From contig NZ_BROC01000005.1 of the NCBI RefSeq assembly GCF_024345205.1, forward strand, positions 62,001 through 126,000: 64,000 bases of DNA, in the 5' to 3' direction. The first letter of the stretch is position 1; every line of letters begins with the position of its first letter. Under the pieces are notes generated by a model. That model was given only the letters and a program-made list of their open reading frames with translations, did not search any database and was not told where the DNA came from. This document shows positions 1 to 8,440 of the stretch, in pieces. Made by a program: the position numbers and the translations under genes. The stretch is from Lapidilactobacillus luobeiensis. Lineage in GTDB: Bacteria > Bacillota > Bacilli > Lactobacillales > Lactobacillaceae.

Positions 1-877
1 CATTGTCTTTACCTCCAATAATGAACTGAATAACTGAGAGAATTGCCGCTACGATCACCATCGTCCAAGAGATCGCAGATGCTTTACCAAAATCAACCAT
101 CTCAAAACTAGTCTTATATAAGTTGACACCAACTGTGACGGCCGACGACTCTGGACCAAAACCATTTTTAAACAAGATATTAGGCACTTCGAAAGCCCCT
201 AATCCATTGATCGTTGATAATATCATGCCCATAAGGATCACTGGCTTCAGCATCGGTATCGTGATTTTAAAGAACTGCTGAAAACTGTTGGCGCCATCGA
301 TATCAGCACTTTCGTATATTTCTCCGGAGATATTCTGAAGTCCAGCTAAAAACAGTACTGTATAGTAACCAACATTTAACCAAATACTAATAATGATGAT
401 CGATACTCGCGCCCAGAATGGATCCGTCAACCAGGGAATAGGCTGGCCGCCAAAGGCTGTAACAACAGCATTGAATAGACCGGTAGGATTATAGAAAGTT
501 AAAAACACTGATGAAACAGCAACTATCGATGTTACTGCTGGCAAATAATAAACTGTTCTAAAAAAGCCCCTGCCCTTGATCGTTGGTTTATTCAGAAGGA
601 CTGCAAAAATCAAAGCTAACAAAACTGTGATCGGAATCGAGAAAAACATAAAAATAAAGACGTTATAGTATGACTTAAAGAATAACGGGTCCTTAAAAAT
701 AGCCTTAAAATTACTCAGTCCAACGAAATCGATTGAATCTGAGACCTGTGAAAAACTAAACCACAGCGACATAATAGTTGGTATCAAAATTGTAATGATA
801 AAAAAGATTAAAAACGGCAGCATCATGCTATAGGCAGCTTTACTAAAGTTCGTGATTTTTTTCCTACGCTTATTCAT
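1..877 (-). CDS. Sugar ABC transporter permease (MalF/UgpA-like), cut by window edge
   Basis: Inner-membrane permease of a carbohydrate ABC importer of the CUT1 type. About 292 codons are visible and the C-terminus lies beyond position 1. The start ATG at 877 follows a GGGGGC ribosome site. A basic N-terminus is followed by a first membrane helix (residues about 17-40), further helices from about 72, and the cytoplasmic EAA loop at residues about 188-210 (ESADIDGAN then ITIP), which docks on the ATPase. It lies just downstream of the binding-protein gene on the same strand, so the two should be one operon. The second permease presumably follows to the left. Substrate cannot be read from sequence. 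Family call is firm. Confidence 0.9.
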   Translation of the reverse strand, partial: MNKRRKKITNFSKAAYSMMLPFLIFFIITILIPTIMSLWFSFSQVSDSIDFVGLSNFKAIFKDPLFFKSYYNVFIFMFFSIPITVLLALIFAVLLNKPTIKGRGFFRTVYYLPAVTSIVAVSSVFLTFYNPTGLFNAVVTAFGGQPIPWLTDPFWARVSIIIISIWLNVGYYTVLFLAGLQNISGEIYESADIDGANSFQQFFKITIPMLKPVILMGMILSTINGLGAFEVPNILFKNGFGPESSAVTVGVNLYKTSFEMVDFGKASAISWTMVIVAAILSVIQFIIGGKDN

Positions 878-957
878 CGCTCGGAGAGCCCCCTTCAAAG
901 AGAAAACACTATAGGAAATCGCACGTCTCCCATAGTGTCCTCACCTAATCTAAAAAG

Positions 958-2307
958 TTATTTATTTACTTTGATGCTGTACTTAGCTACAAATTCATCG
1001 GCCTGCTTTTGTAACGCTTTATCAACAGAAGTTCCATTCTTCTTAATATCATAACTTGCTGCTTCAATATAGTTACCTAGGTCTGCTGTATATGGGAATG
1101 CATAGCCTTCAATACTATCCTTACTGATTTCGTTCAGAGTTTGTAAAATTTCCTGATCACCATAATAAGCAAATTTCTTATGACTTGCTTCGGTGTCATA
1201 TGCTTTCGTATTCGCAGGCAAACCACTTAGATCCATATAGGACGCTAAACAATCTTGGTTAGTCAATGCGAATGAAATAAATTGTAATGCTGCTGTCGGA
1301 TTATTTGATTTCTTTGGTACATAATAACTTGAACCGCCACTCATTGGTGAATAGCTTTTCGCGCTTTCACTAATTGCAGGAACCTTACCAATTCTCCAAT
1401 CGCCACTGTCATCTGGATAATCATTCGCTTGGTATGAAGCTAGCCAACCACCAGCAAAGATCGCGCCACATTTTTGACCAATAGCTGTATAGTCCTTTGA
1501 GTTACCATATGAAACTAAATCAGCATCCTGGATTTTTTTGATAATTTGATATGCTTTCTTTACTTCAGGCTTTAGCAGATTTAAATTACCTGATTTATCG
1601 AACATTGAAAGTCCCTGTTCCTCAGTCAAATAGTTGACTAAGTCCAGCTCACCAGTATCACGCATGAAAAGCAAGTTCTTGCCAGTCTTGGCTTTTAGCT
1701 GTTTCCCTGCTTCAATGAACTCGTCCCATGTCTTGATATCGTCCATATCGATCCCAGCCGATTTGAAGGCTTTATCGTTATAGAACATCGCTGCGTTACC
1801 CCAATCATTTGGGAAACCATATGTTTTCTTACTTGGCGCAACATTTGCCAGCATATTCATTTTGGCGCTATAGAAGTTAGAACCATACTTCTTTACAAAA
1901 CCATAGTCTTCAGATGAATAGAAGTTCTTCTCAAATTTGTTAAAAATAGAGCCGGCATTACTATCTTGCAAGAAAATCAAATCTGGCATTTTCTCGCCTG
2001 CAACCAATTTAGGGGTGATTTTCTGAACCATCGGAACGTTTGGTGCCACATCTACTGCCTTTATTTTTAAACTTGTCTTATATTTTTTGTTATAGATTTT
2101 TAAAGATTCCTGTAGATAGTCCGTGTTTTTTCCTTTTGGAGCATATACTTCCAGCGTTCCTGTTTTAACACGCTCGGCCTTGGCCAAATCAGCTTCTGTT
2201 TTATTACCAGACTTACTGTCCTTGCTACTGGTACCACCACTACAACCCGCTAACGTTAATACTGCTGCAACTACAGCTACCCCGCCTAAAAACTTACTAA
2301 GTTTCAT
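958..2307 (-). CDS. Extracellular solute-binding lipoprotein of sugar ABC importer
   Basis: Family 1 sugar-binding protein, 449 residues. The signal peptide ends in a lipobox LAGC with the lipid-modified cysteine at residue 22, followed by a Ser/Gly/Lys-rich linker, so it is anchored on the outer face of the membrane and delivers sugar to the permease encoded downstream. An ATG start with TCCTCC complement (AGGAGGAG) just upstream fixes the N-terminus. The promoter region carries a cre-like site and AGTAAAC motifs, so carbon catabolite control plus a specific regulator is likely. The neighbouring phosphatase-superfamily enzyme and AraC protein may belong to the same sugar system. The ligand is unknown; an oligosaccharide or a modified sugar would fit. 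Confidence 0.92.
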   Translation of the reverse strand: MKLSKFLGGVAVVAAVLTLAGCSGGTSSKDSKSGNKTEADLAKAERVKTGTLEVYAPKGKNTDYLQESLKIYNKKYKTSLKIKAVDVAPNVPMVQKITPKLVAGEKMPDLIFLQDSNAGSIFNKFEKNFYSSEDYGFVKKYGSNFYSAKMNMLANVAPSKKTYGFPNDWGNAAMFYNDKAFKSAGIDMDDIKTWDEFIEAGKQLKAKTGKNLLFMRDTGELDLVNYLTEEQGLSMFDKSGNLNLLKPEVKKAYQIIKKIQDADLVSYGNSKDYTAIGQKCGAIFAGGWLASYQANDYPDDSGDWRIGKVPAISESAKSYSPMSGGSSYYVPKKSNNPTAALQFISFALTNQDCLASYMDLSGLPANTKAYDTEASHKKFAYYGDQEILQTLNEISKDSIEGYAFPYTADLGNYIEAASYDIKKNGTSVDKALQKQADEFVAKYSIKVNK

Positions 2308-2325
2308 TATTACTCCTCCTTAAAA

Positions 2326-2415
2326 TGTAAGCGCTGTCTACCTCACCACTGATATTATACCGTTAAGTAAACTTTGTCAACATAGTTCAGTAAACTTTTT
2401 CGATAAAGTTTACCA
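2326..2415 (-). promoter_or_regulatory. Promoter, cre-like site and AGTAAAC operators of the sugar importer operon
   Basis: On the minus strand TTGACA (2375-2380) and TAATAT (2352-2357) are spaced 17 bp; TATAAT lies 2 bp away. A cre-like box TGTAAGCGCTGTCT covers 2326-2339, one base off the CcpA consensus. The motif AGTAAACTTT occurs at about 2366 and 2389, and its inverse AAAGTTTAC at about 2406, overlapping the promoter spacer and upstream flank. This arrangement suggests CcpA repression plus a specific regulator; which protein binds is inference. Confidence 0.6.
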
Positions 2416-2544
2416 GACGGTGACCGATGTCAATTTTCGAGATAACGCAACCATTGCTGATAGATCAATCTATCAGGTTTTAATAATTATAAATCTAAAA
2501 AATTGAATGACAACTTATATAGGAATTTGCACAAGAAAATAGCC

Positions 2545-2571
2545 TTTTAAGTTCAGTAAACAATCTATACT
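2545..2571 (+). promoter_or_regulatory. Promoter/operator of the phosphatase-superfamily gene
   Basis: A TATACT -10 box lies at 2566-2571, 33 bp before the start codon. No good -35 is seen; in its place is TTCAGTAAAC (2552-2561), the same motif found twice in the divergent promoter at about 2386. The poor -35 with an adjoining operator fits activation by a shared regulator, perhaps the AraC protein at 3472-4290. Confidence 0.4.
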
Positions 2572-2603
2572 ACGCTTATTAAGTAAAAGGAGATCAAGAT
2601 ATT

Positions 2604-3416
2604 ATGAAGAAAGTCGCTATGATCATGTTAGATGGCTGTCGCTATGACTTAGGCTGTGAGAATCTAGGCTACATGATGCACCTAGTCGAAAAACATCAGG
2701 CATCGTTATTTAAAGTCGAATCAGAGTTACCTAGTCTATCAAGACCTTGCTATGAAGTATTATTGACCGGGACCCCTGCCTATATCAACGGAATCACTGA
2801 TAACAGTATCGTTCGACGCTCTAATCAGATCAGTATTTTTGACTTAGTGAAAGCTCACGGCGGCATTTCGGCGGCTGCCTCTTACCATTGGATCAGTCAG
2901 CTTTATAATAATCCTGATTTCAATTTGGCCTCTGATCGTTTCCAAACCGATTTAAACCAAGCAATCCAATATGGTATCTATTATGATGATATTTACCCCG
3001 ATAAATGTTTACTGGCAGATTCCTATTACTTAGCAAGAAAATATCAACCAAATTTTTTATTCACACTGCCAATGTCAGTTGATGACTATGGTCATCGTTA
3101 CACCTCAGATTCTTCTGAATATCGAGAAATGATTGCCAAGGCCGACTCAGCTTTAGCCCAGTTCATCCCTTTATTACAAGCTGAAGGCTACGACATCCTT
3201 CTCACGGCCGATCATGGTATGGATGAGTTTGGTCATCACGGCGGGACTCGGCATGAGGTTCGTGATGTTCCTTTATTCCTAATATCAAGTAACGTTCAAC
3301 CGGGCGATTTTTCATCACAATCAATCCCGCAGTTAATGATTGCCCCATTGGTTTGTAATTTACTTGATTTGCCCGTAAGTCCGGCAATGATCGAGCTGGC
3401 TTTGCCTGACAAATAG
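2604..3416 (+). CDS. Alkaline phosphatase superfamily hydrolase (nucleotide pyrophosphatase/phosphodiesterase-like)
   Basis: Soluble 270-residue metal-dependent hydrolase of the alkaline phosphatase/sulfatase/NPP superfamily. The N-terminal beta strand ends in MLDG with metal-binding Asp10. A Ser/Thr-rich segment with LSRPCYE near residue 49 is where the nucleophile usually lies. DDYGHRY and later ADHGMDEFGHHGG supply the remaining Asp and His metal ligands. No signal peptide, so cytoplasmic. ATG start with AAGGAGAT upstream. It is transcribed away from a sugar importer and shares an AGTAAAC motif with it, so it may act on a phosphorylated or phosphodiester sugar brought in by that system; that role is inference. 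It ends at a bidirectional terminator facing the AraC gene. Confidence 0.8.
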   Translation: MKKVAMIMLDGCRYDLGCENLGYMMHLVEKHQASLFKVESELPSLSRPCYEVLLTGTPAYINGITDNSIVRRSNQISIFDLVKAHGGISAAASYHWISQLYNNPDFNLASDRFQTDLNQAIQYGIYYDDIYPDKCLLADSYYLARKYQPNFLFTLPMSVDDYGHRYTSDSSEYREMIAKADSALAQFIPLLQAEGYDILLTADHGMDEFGHHGGTRHEVRDVPLFLISSNVQPGDFSSQSIPQLMIAPLVCNLLDLPVSPAMIELALPDK

Positions 3417-3421
3417 AATAC

Positions 3422-3462
3422 GAAAAATCGACATCACCTAGGCAAAGTGATGTCGATTTTTT
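3422..3462. terminator. Bidirectional intrinsic terminator
   Basis: Inverted repeat AAAAATCGACATCAC / GTGATGTCGATTTTTT with A and T tracts on the two sides, between convergent genes. Confidence 0.9.
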
Positions 3463-3471
3463 CATATCGTT

Positions 3472-4290
3472 TTATTTTAATAACCCTTTTTTATATTGCA
3501 TTGGGGCGATCCCGTGGACCTTTTTAAAGGCTAAAGCAAAACTCGATTCTGAAGCAAAGCCGACTTGTCGCGCTATTTCCGAAATAGTGAAATCTGAACT
3601 TTTCATTAAGGCAATGCTTTCCGATAATCTACGTTCAAGAATATATGAGTAGATCGTTCGCTGATAAGCCTTTTTAAACAATCGACAGGCATAATAGGAG
3701 CTAATATTTTGTCGCTTAGCCAATTGATCAATACTCAAGGGGTGATTGAAATTAGTATCGATATCTTGTTTCAATAAATACGCATACCCATTTTGAGCTT
3801 GCTCTACCTGTGGCATTGGCGAGATATCCGTCAAGCGCTCTAAATCGATCAACAATAACGAGATCAAACACTTACTAGCTATCTGGTAAGCAGATCGCTT
3901 GACACTTAGTTCCTCGATCAGCCGCCGTAAGTAATTCTGAAATACCAAATCATAATCATAAAACTTTTGATAACTATTTATTTGATCAACAGAAGATTTT
4001 AGGTTCGAAATGCCTAGAACGATGTACTCGAATGACTGTTGTGCCATGGCGCGTTCGGTGTGTCTGACGAATGGTGAAATCAAAATCAATTCATTTTTTA
4101 CTACGGTCACTATTTCATCATTTATCTCGAATAAACCTCGCCCTGCAGTTACATAAAACAACTCAGTAAATGGATGACTGTGTTTCTGACTGACCCACCC
4201 CTGGTCTGCCCGACTACGATTGATATAATTGATATCCGCCTCAAAGCGTTCATTATTTACGGCTTGATATTTAAATTCTTCAAATGTCAC
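3472..4290 (-). CDS. AraC family transcriptional regulator with N-terminal cupin domain
   Basis: DNA-binding regulator of about 272 residues. The N-terminal half (about 20-100) is a cupin sensor with the HSHPFTELFYV type motif. The C-terminal 100 residues carry two helix-turn-helix units; the second ends SFALAFKKVHGIAPMQY, the AraC/XylS signature. I chose GTG at 4290 because GAGGTGAT sits 6 bp upstream; a longer start at 4308 has no ribosome site. It lies convergent to the phosphatase gene and one gene from the sugar importer, so it is the best candidate for the protein reading the AGTAAAC motifs. AraC proteins of this type usually activate sugar-use genes when ligand is bound. Confidence 0.88.
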   Translation of the reverse strand: MTFEEFKYQAVNNERFEADINYINRSRADQGWVSQKHSHPFTELFYVTAGRGLFEINDEIVTVVKNELILISPFVRHTERAMAQQSFEYIVLGISNLKSSVDQINSYQKFYDYDLVFQNYLRRLIEELSVKRSAYQIASKCLISLLLIDLERLTDISPMPQVEQAQNGYAYLLKQDIDTNFNHPLSIDQLAKRQNISSYYACRLFKKAYQRTIYSYILERRLSESIALMKSSDFTISEIARQVGFASESSFALAFKKVHGIAPMQYKKGLLK

Positions 4291-4353
4291 GCCAATCACC
4301 TCGCTCACTACATGATCAATGGCATCATATCATGTACAAGAAAGACTCGCGAA

Positions 4354-5175
4354 TTATCCCAGCGCTACATCCAAGATCATCATGATCACAAAGCCGGTCA
4401 TAACGCCGAAAACGGCCATATGACTGTGTTCTTTGTGGGACTGTTGCGCTTCAGGGATCAATTCTTCCACCACGACATAGATCATCGCGCCAGCGGCAAA
4501 GGCCAAGGCATAGGGGAGGATCTGGGTCATGGCACTGACGAGAAGTGCGCCCAATACACCGGCGATCGGTTCAACAAAGCCTGAAGCTTGCCCATAGAAA
4601 AAGGCTTTGGTCCGGCTCGTACCAGCTTGGCGCATAGGGATCGAAACGGCAGCGCCTTCAGGGAAGTTTTGGATCCCAATGCCCAAGGTCACTGAGATCG
4701 CAGCCAAAGCGGCGATTTTTGGATCGGCGGCCTGATTGACCGCACCAAACGCGACCCCAACAGCTAATCCTTCTGGAATATTATGAAGCGTGATCGAAAA
4801 GACCAACAAGAAGGTTTTCTTGAGGTAATCAGGAAAGCCTTTTTTGGTGCTCTTACGGCCGCTGTCGATATGAGGCAATAAACGATCGGCACCATACAGA
4901 AACAGGCCGCCAAACGCAAAGCCGATTGCGACGGCCAGCCAGGCGATATCGCCGTTCTCCTCTGCGCGGGCGATAGCGGGGTCAAGTAACGACCAGAAGC
5001 TTGCCGCAATCATGACTCCAGACGCAAAACCCAGCATGTAATTAAGTACTTCCTTCTTGATTTCCTTAAAAAAGAAAACCAAGGCCGCACCCAACGCGGT
5101 CATGAAATAGGTAAAGAGGGTCCCCAATAGAGCCTGCTGCCACGGTTGCAGCCCTACAAAAAACTCGATCATCAT
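4354..5175 (-). CDS. ZIP family divalent metal transporter (ZupT/GufA-like)
   Basis: Integral membrane transporter of about 273 residues that moves zinc or related divalent cations into the cytoplasm. Two family motifs are plain: HNIPEG near residue 131 in the fourth helix and QNFPEG near 169 in the fifth, which build the metal path. About eight helices are predicted, with a charged loop near residue 105 (RKSTKKG) rather than a His-rich one. ATG at 5175 is preferred over GTG at 5181 because AAGGAG stands 5 bp ahead of it. It appears to be a single-gene unit. Exact metal specificity cannot be told. Confidence 0.9.
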   Translation of the reverse strand: MMIEFFVGLQPWQQALLGTLFTYFMTALGAALVFFFKEIKKEVLNYMLGFASGVMIAASFWSLLDPAIARAEENGDIAWLAVAIGFAFGGLFLYGADRLLPHIDSGRKSTKKGFPDYLKKTFLLVFSITLHNIPEGLAVGVAFGAVNQAADPKIAALAAISVTLGIGIQNFPEGAAVSIPMRQAGTSRTKAFFYGQASGFVEPIAGVLGALLVSAMTQILPYALAFAAGAMIYVVVEELIPEAQQSHKEHSHMAVFGVMTGFVIMMILDVALG

Positions 5176-5282
5176 ATTCACTCCTTCACACTTACTTTAT
5201 CATGTTTGAAGGAAAAGTTAAACAAATATTTAGCATTTATAAAAGTATCTATTAGGAAGAGCTAACATAAATACTGCCCAAT

Positions 5283-5322
5283 AAAAAACGATCCCGCTAT
5301 TTCAACGTGATCGTTACTTTTA
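5283..5322 (-). terminator. Intrinsic terminator after the 227-residue membrane protein gene
   Basis: On the minus strand AACGATC, a 15-base loop, GATCGTT, then TTTTATT. Confidence 0.65.
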
Positions 5323-5396
5323 TCCAGTAAAGAAGCAACCGCCGCCAAATCAGAACGTGACCAATTTAGTGTGTTGACTGACCTTGGCTGGTAGGT

Positions 5397-6080
5397 TTAC
5401 TTAAGAAATCGTGCTTGCGCCGCTAATAAAGAGTTGCCCTGTTTCGTCGTCTGCTCAGCGCCTGCCTGATCCAGCTGTTGATCTAGCGATGCGATCAATA
5501 GCTGGGCCTGGGCCAAGGTCGGTTCTTGGCGAAAATCCACCCGTTGCCAAACATAACTGGTCAGTTGGTCCAGCCGCCGCTCTGACAACCCTTGATCCTG
5601 ACGATACTGCCAAAGCACATCCTGATAAAGGATCATCGTCGGCTTGATCCGACCGATCAATGGATCCAGTTGGTGGACCAGTTGCGGCAACGTCAGCGCC
5701 CTAAAAATTTGTTGCGCCGGAACTTGCGCGATCACAAGGCGATAATCAGCGCTGGGATAGGCGTGCGCGACTGGATTATGCTCAAGGAGCCAACTGATTT
5801 TTAAGCAAAGCGCCGGGTAGCAAACCAACCGGAGCAGTTGGCGGTCGGTTAGAGTACTCGGCGCATTGGTCCCCTGCAAAAATGGCTGCCACTGTCCCTG
5901 ATCGAGAAAGCGGACCAAAGGATACCGTTGACGAAAATCAGTTGCTAATAACCGCTGGCGGCCAAATCGTTGCCAGACCCGTTGGTGGTGATGATATAAA
6001 AGCAGGCCCACAATCAATAGTGCCAACAGTAATATCCCGAGGCCTAACACAAATGGACCCAATTTAAAGTTCTCCCGCAT
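5397..6080 (-). CDS. Membrane-anchored hypothetical protein, paralogue of the TPM protein C-terminal half
   Basis: Protein of 227 residues with one membrane helix (about 9-29, FVLGLGILLLALLIVG) followed by a cytoplasmic or surface domain. Its sequence from the helix onward aligns with the second half of the TPM protein encoded directly upstream: QRVWQRF and TDFRQRYPL here match QRVWRQY and ADFVEAYPL there, and DYRLVIAQ matches DYTLVLTQ, with the later ILYQDVLWQYRQDQGL matching TLYQEIWQQYCQENGL. So it is a duplicated copy that lacks the TPM domain and the Gly-rich tail. It follows the TPM gene by about 50 bp and is probably co-transcribed. Function unknown; partnership with the TPM protein is inference. 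Confidence 0.7.
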   Translation of the reverse strand: MRENFKLGPFVLGLGILLLALLIVGLLLYHHHQRVWQRFGRQRLLATDFRQRYPLVRFLDQGQWQPFLQGTNAPSTLTDRQLLRLVCYPALCLKISWLLEHNPVAHAYPSADYRLVIAQVPAQQIFRALTLPQLVHQLDPLIGRIKPTMILYQDVLWQYRQDQGLSERRLDQLTSYVWQRVDFRQEPTLAQAQLLIASLDQQLDQAGAEQTTKQGNSLLAAQARFLK

Positions 6081-6133
6081 TGTTTACTTTCATCTTCTAA
6101 CATGGTTGACCCCAAATAACCGCTGACCTGGTT

Positions 6134-7489
6134 CTACCAACCGCCGGAAAAGCCGCCGCCACCGGTGCTGCCACCGCCAAAGCCGCCGCCAAAACTATCG
6201 TCAGAACCGGAGGAACTACTGCTTTGACTACTGGCAACGCTGTAAACGACCCACCAAGTCGGCCAGTCACTGCCTTTGCTGCCTTCGGTGATCGTGACTT
6301 TCCCATGGGCGTCCATCACTTTATCGACTTGACGGATCATTCTTTTGACCTGCTCGGCGCCCACGGCTTCATTATAATTGGCGTGGCCCCGAATAAATTC
6401 CCACAGTTGTTTCTGACGTTCAACATCCAGACCATTCTCTTGGCAATATTGTTGCCAAATTTCCTGATAGAGCGTTTCCGTCGCCGCGTAAGCCTGGGCA
6501 AACGGCGTCAATAAATCTAATAAATCATCCAAGGTCCGCACCGCAAATAACTTGGCTTTGGCGGGTTGCGTCAACACCAAGGTGTAGTCGCTGATTGGAT
6601 TGGTCAAAGACACCGAATTGGTTTGTAAAATCGTGGTGAGTTCCTTGGTTAACACTGGATAGACCACTTGTAGCATCACCTGGTAATCTGTGTTCTGCTT
6701 CGGCGCCGAATTGAGGTGATCCAGGAGCTCCAATTCTTTCTGAATACCCGCAGCGGAAACCGCCGTCGCCAAAGGATACGCCTCTACGAAATCAGCCGCG
6801 GTCACGCGGTCACGGGCATATTGCCGCCAAACCCGTTGCTTGCGCGCGTATTGGACCCAAGCATAGATTCCCAAGCATGCCAAGAGGCCCAGCACGATCA
6901 AGACGATCGTCCAAATAATTTGTTTGCGCCGCTTACTGGCAGCCTGCTTGGCGGCCATTTGCGTTGGCGTTAAAATACTGCCTTTCCGCTGCACCAAATA
7001 AGTACCCAGATTCGCGGTCATTTGTCTGATTGCCAAATCATACTGACCCGCTTTCAACTGCTTCGTGACCGCCTTCGTCACCACTTTCTTCTTCGCGCCA
7101 TCAGGAATCACATTTTCCAAACCGTACCCCACGGTCAAATCGTACTTGCGATCCTTGACCGCCACCGTGAGCAACAACCCATTATCCCAACCTTTGTGCC
7201 CGATCCCCATTTTCGTGAACAAATCAACCGCATAATCATGGATGTCATCTTCACCTTTCGGCAATCGCTGAAGCGTCACCACCGCTAATTGCGGCTGCCC
7301 TGTGATTTTTTTGAACGTCTGGTCATTGAGCCGATCGATCTGAGTGACCGTTTTGTGGGAAAGCACCTCAGCGTGATCGGCGACCCAAGCGGAATTCGTC
7401 GCCGCCACCGGTTGCGCCTCAACACCGCCCACAGCGAGCAGCACCAAACCCAATAACCAACCCAACGCCACAATCCATTTCTTCTTCAT
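6134..7489 (-). CDS. TPM domain protein with central membrane helix and Gly-rich C-terminus
   Basis: Protein of about 451 residues. Signal peptide or anchor at residues about 5-25, then a TPM domain (about 35-165, starting WVADHAEVLS and including GYGLENVIPDG), the fold of the photosystem-repair Psb32 and YgcG families. A membrane helix follows (about 195-215), then a roughly 170-residue cytoplasmic domain shared with the gene downstream, and a tail of Ser then Gly repeats (GGGFGGGSTGGGG). Start ATG at 7489 has AGGGG 8 bp upstream; the open frame runs further up without a ribosome site. TPM proteins act at the membrane surface, some as phosphatases; the role here is not known. Runs with its paralogue and the small gene upstream. 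Confidence 0.85.
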   Translation of the reverse strand: MKKKWIVALGWLLGLVLLAVGGVEAQPVAATNSAWVADHAEVLSHKTVTQIDRLNDQTFKKITGQPQLAVVTLQRLPKGEDDIHDYAVDLFTKMGIGHKGWDNGLLLTVAVKDRKYDLTVGYGLENVIPDGAKKKVVTKAVTKQLKAGQYDLAIRQMTANLGTYLVQRKGSILTPTQMAAKQAASKRRKQIIWTIVLIVLGLLACLGIYAWVQYARKQRVWRQYARDRVTAADFVEAYPLATAVSAAGIQKELELLDHLNSAPKQNTDYQVMLQVVYPVLTKELTTILQTNSVSLTNPISDYTLVLTQPAKAKLFAVRTLDDLLDLLTPFAQAYAATETLYQEIWQQYCQENGLDVERQKQLWEFIRGHANYNEAVGAEQVKRMIRQVDKVMDAHGKVTITEGSKGSDWPTWWVVYSVASSQSSSSSGSDDSFGGGFGGGSTGGGGFSGGW

Positions 7490-7621
7490 GAACATTACCC
7501 CTACCCTTTTATCCTTGATCTGCCAGAATCGCTCTGACGAAAAAAGGACCGGCCTCTCCAGACTGATCCAATTTTCCAACTCGTTAACTTGCCCGACTAT
7601 ACTCATTAAACTTCTGAAAAA

Positions 7622-8080
7622 CTAAGCCTGCCGATCAAAATATTTGGCGATCCGTTCCTGATCATGTTGCGTCAACGCCCATGTCTGACTCGGTTGATGA
7701 TTCCGTTGCCAACCCTGCCAAAAATCAAACCCATGGACGAAATCTTGCAAGAATTCCAGCGAATTATTCTTGACCAGTACATAGGCCATTGTCGCCAAAC
7801 TCTCATTGACTTGCTTCGGCTGCCGCTGATACGCCGCCACCGCCGCCTTGGTGAAAGCCGCCGGATCAGCGCGATAAGCATCGCGATACTTCAATAATTG
7901 CGGTTGGTTCAACAACGGCTCTAAAGTAAACCCACTGAAATCACTAGGCAACCCATCATTCTTCGCCAACAACTCATAAAGATACAAGAAAAACGACAAC
8001 CGATCAGTCTCAGCCAAAAAATCAACATCCTCCTGCACCAACCAACCAGTCACAATCAATTTAGCATCAGATTCAAACAC
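7622..8080 (-). CDS. Hypothetical soluble protein upstream of the TPM gene
   Basis: About 152 residues, no membrane helix or signal. Mixed hydrophobic and acidic, with a Trp-rich stretch near the C-terminus (FDFWQGWQRN). I do not recognise a family. GTG at 8080 is preferred: GGGGG lies 8 bp upstream in the string GGGGTAATG, which is almost the same leader as that of the TPM gene, whereas ATG at 8086 would leave only 2 bp. The gene ends about 130 bp before the TPM start and is probably in the same operon. An R2 repeat cluster begins just upstream. Confidence 0.7.
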   Translation of the reverse strand: MFESDAKLIVTGWLVQEDVDFLAETDRLSFFLYLYELLAKNDGLPSDFSGFTLEPLLNQPQLLKYRDAYRADPAAFTKAAVAAYQRQPKQVNESLATMAYVLVKNNSLEFLQDFVHGFDFWQGWQRNHQPSQTWALTQHDQERIAKYFDRQA

Positions 8081-8100
8081 ATTCATTACCCCCATTAGAT

Positions 8101-8440
8101 AGAGTGCGGAGAGGTGCGGTTAGACCGTGAGCATTAACTTATCAGATTGACTAAGCTGCGAAGCAGATTGGGCAATCTGATACTTTAAGGCGCAACGGTC
8201 TGCACCTCGCAGCACGTTTTGATAGAGTGCGAGCCACCCCGGGTAGTGCTTGAGCATTAGCCTAGTCACTGTTTTGGGAGCCGGTTTCAGCTCCCGGAAC
8301 AGTGACGTAGCTAAGCGGAAAGCACTGGGGTGGTGAGCACGTTTTGATAGAGTGCGAGCCGACCCGGTTAGCTCCTGAGCATTAGCCTAGCAAGGATTTT
8401 GGAACCCACACTTCGTTTCCCAAAACAATTGTTCTTTCCT
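8101..8440 (+). repeat. R2 hairpin repeat cluster, three units (third truncated)
   Basis: Three head-to-tail units, each opening with GAGTGCG and closing with GCACGTTTT, about 122 bp. Each unit is an imperfect palindrome: in the second, GTGCTTGAGCATTAGCCTAG pairs with a copy ending GCTAAGCGGAAAGCAC around a GGGAGC / GCTCCC tip. The first unit is a divergent subfamily with its own complementary arms (GGTGCGGTTAGACCG and CGGTCTGCACC). The third loses its right half near 8440. No reading frame is conserved. Confidence 0.85.

Noticed and set aside
8101-8440. R2 units as a CRISPR array
   Set aside because: Units are about 125 bp with no spacers between them, are palindromic throughout and have no cas genes near.
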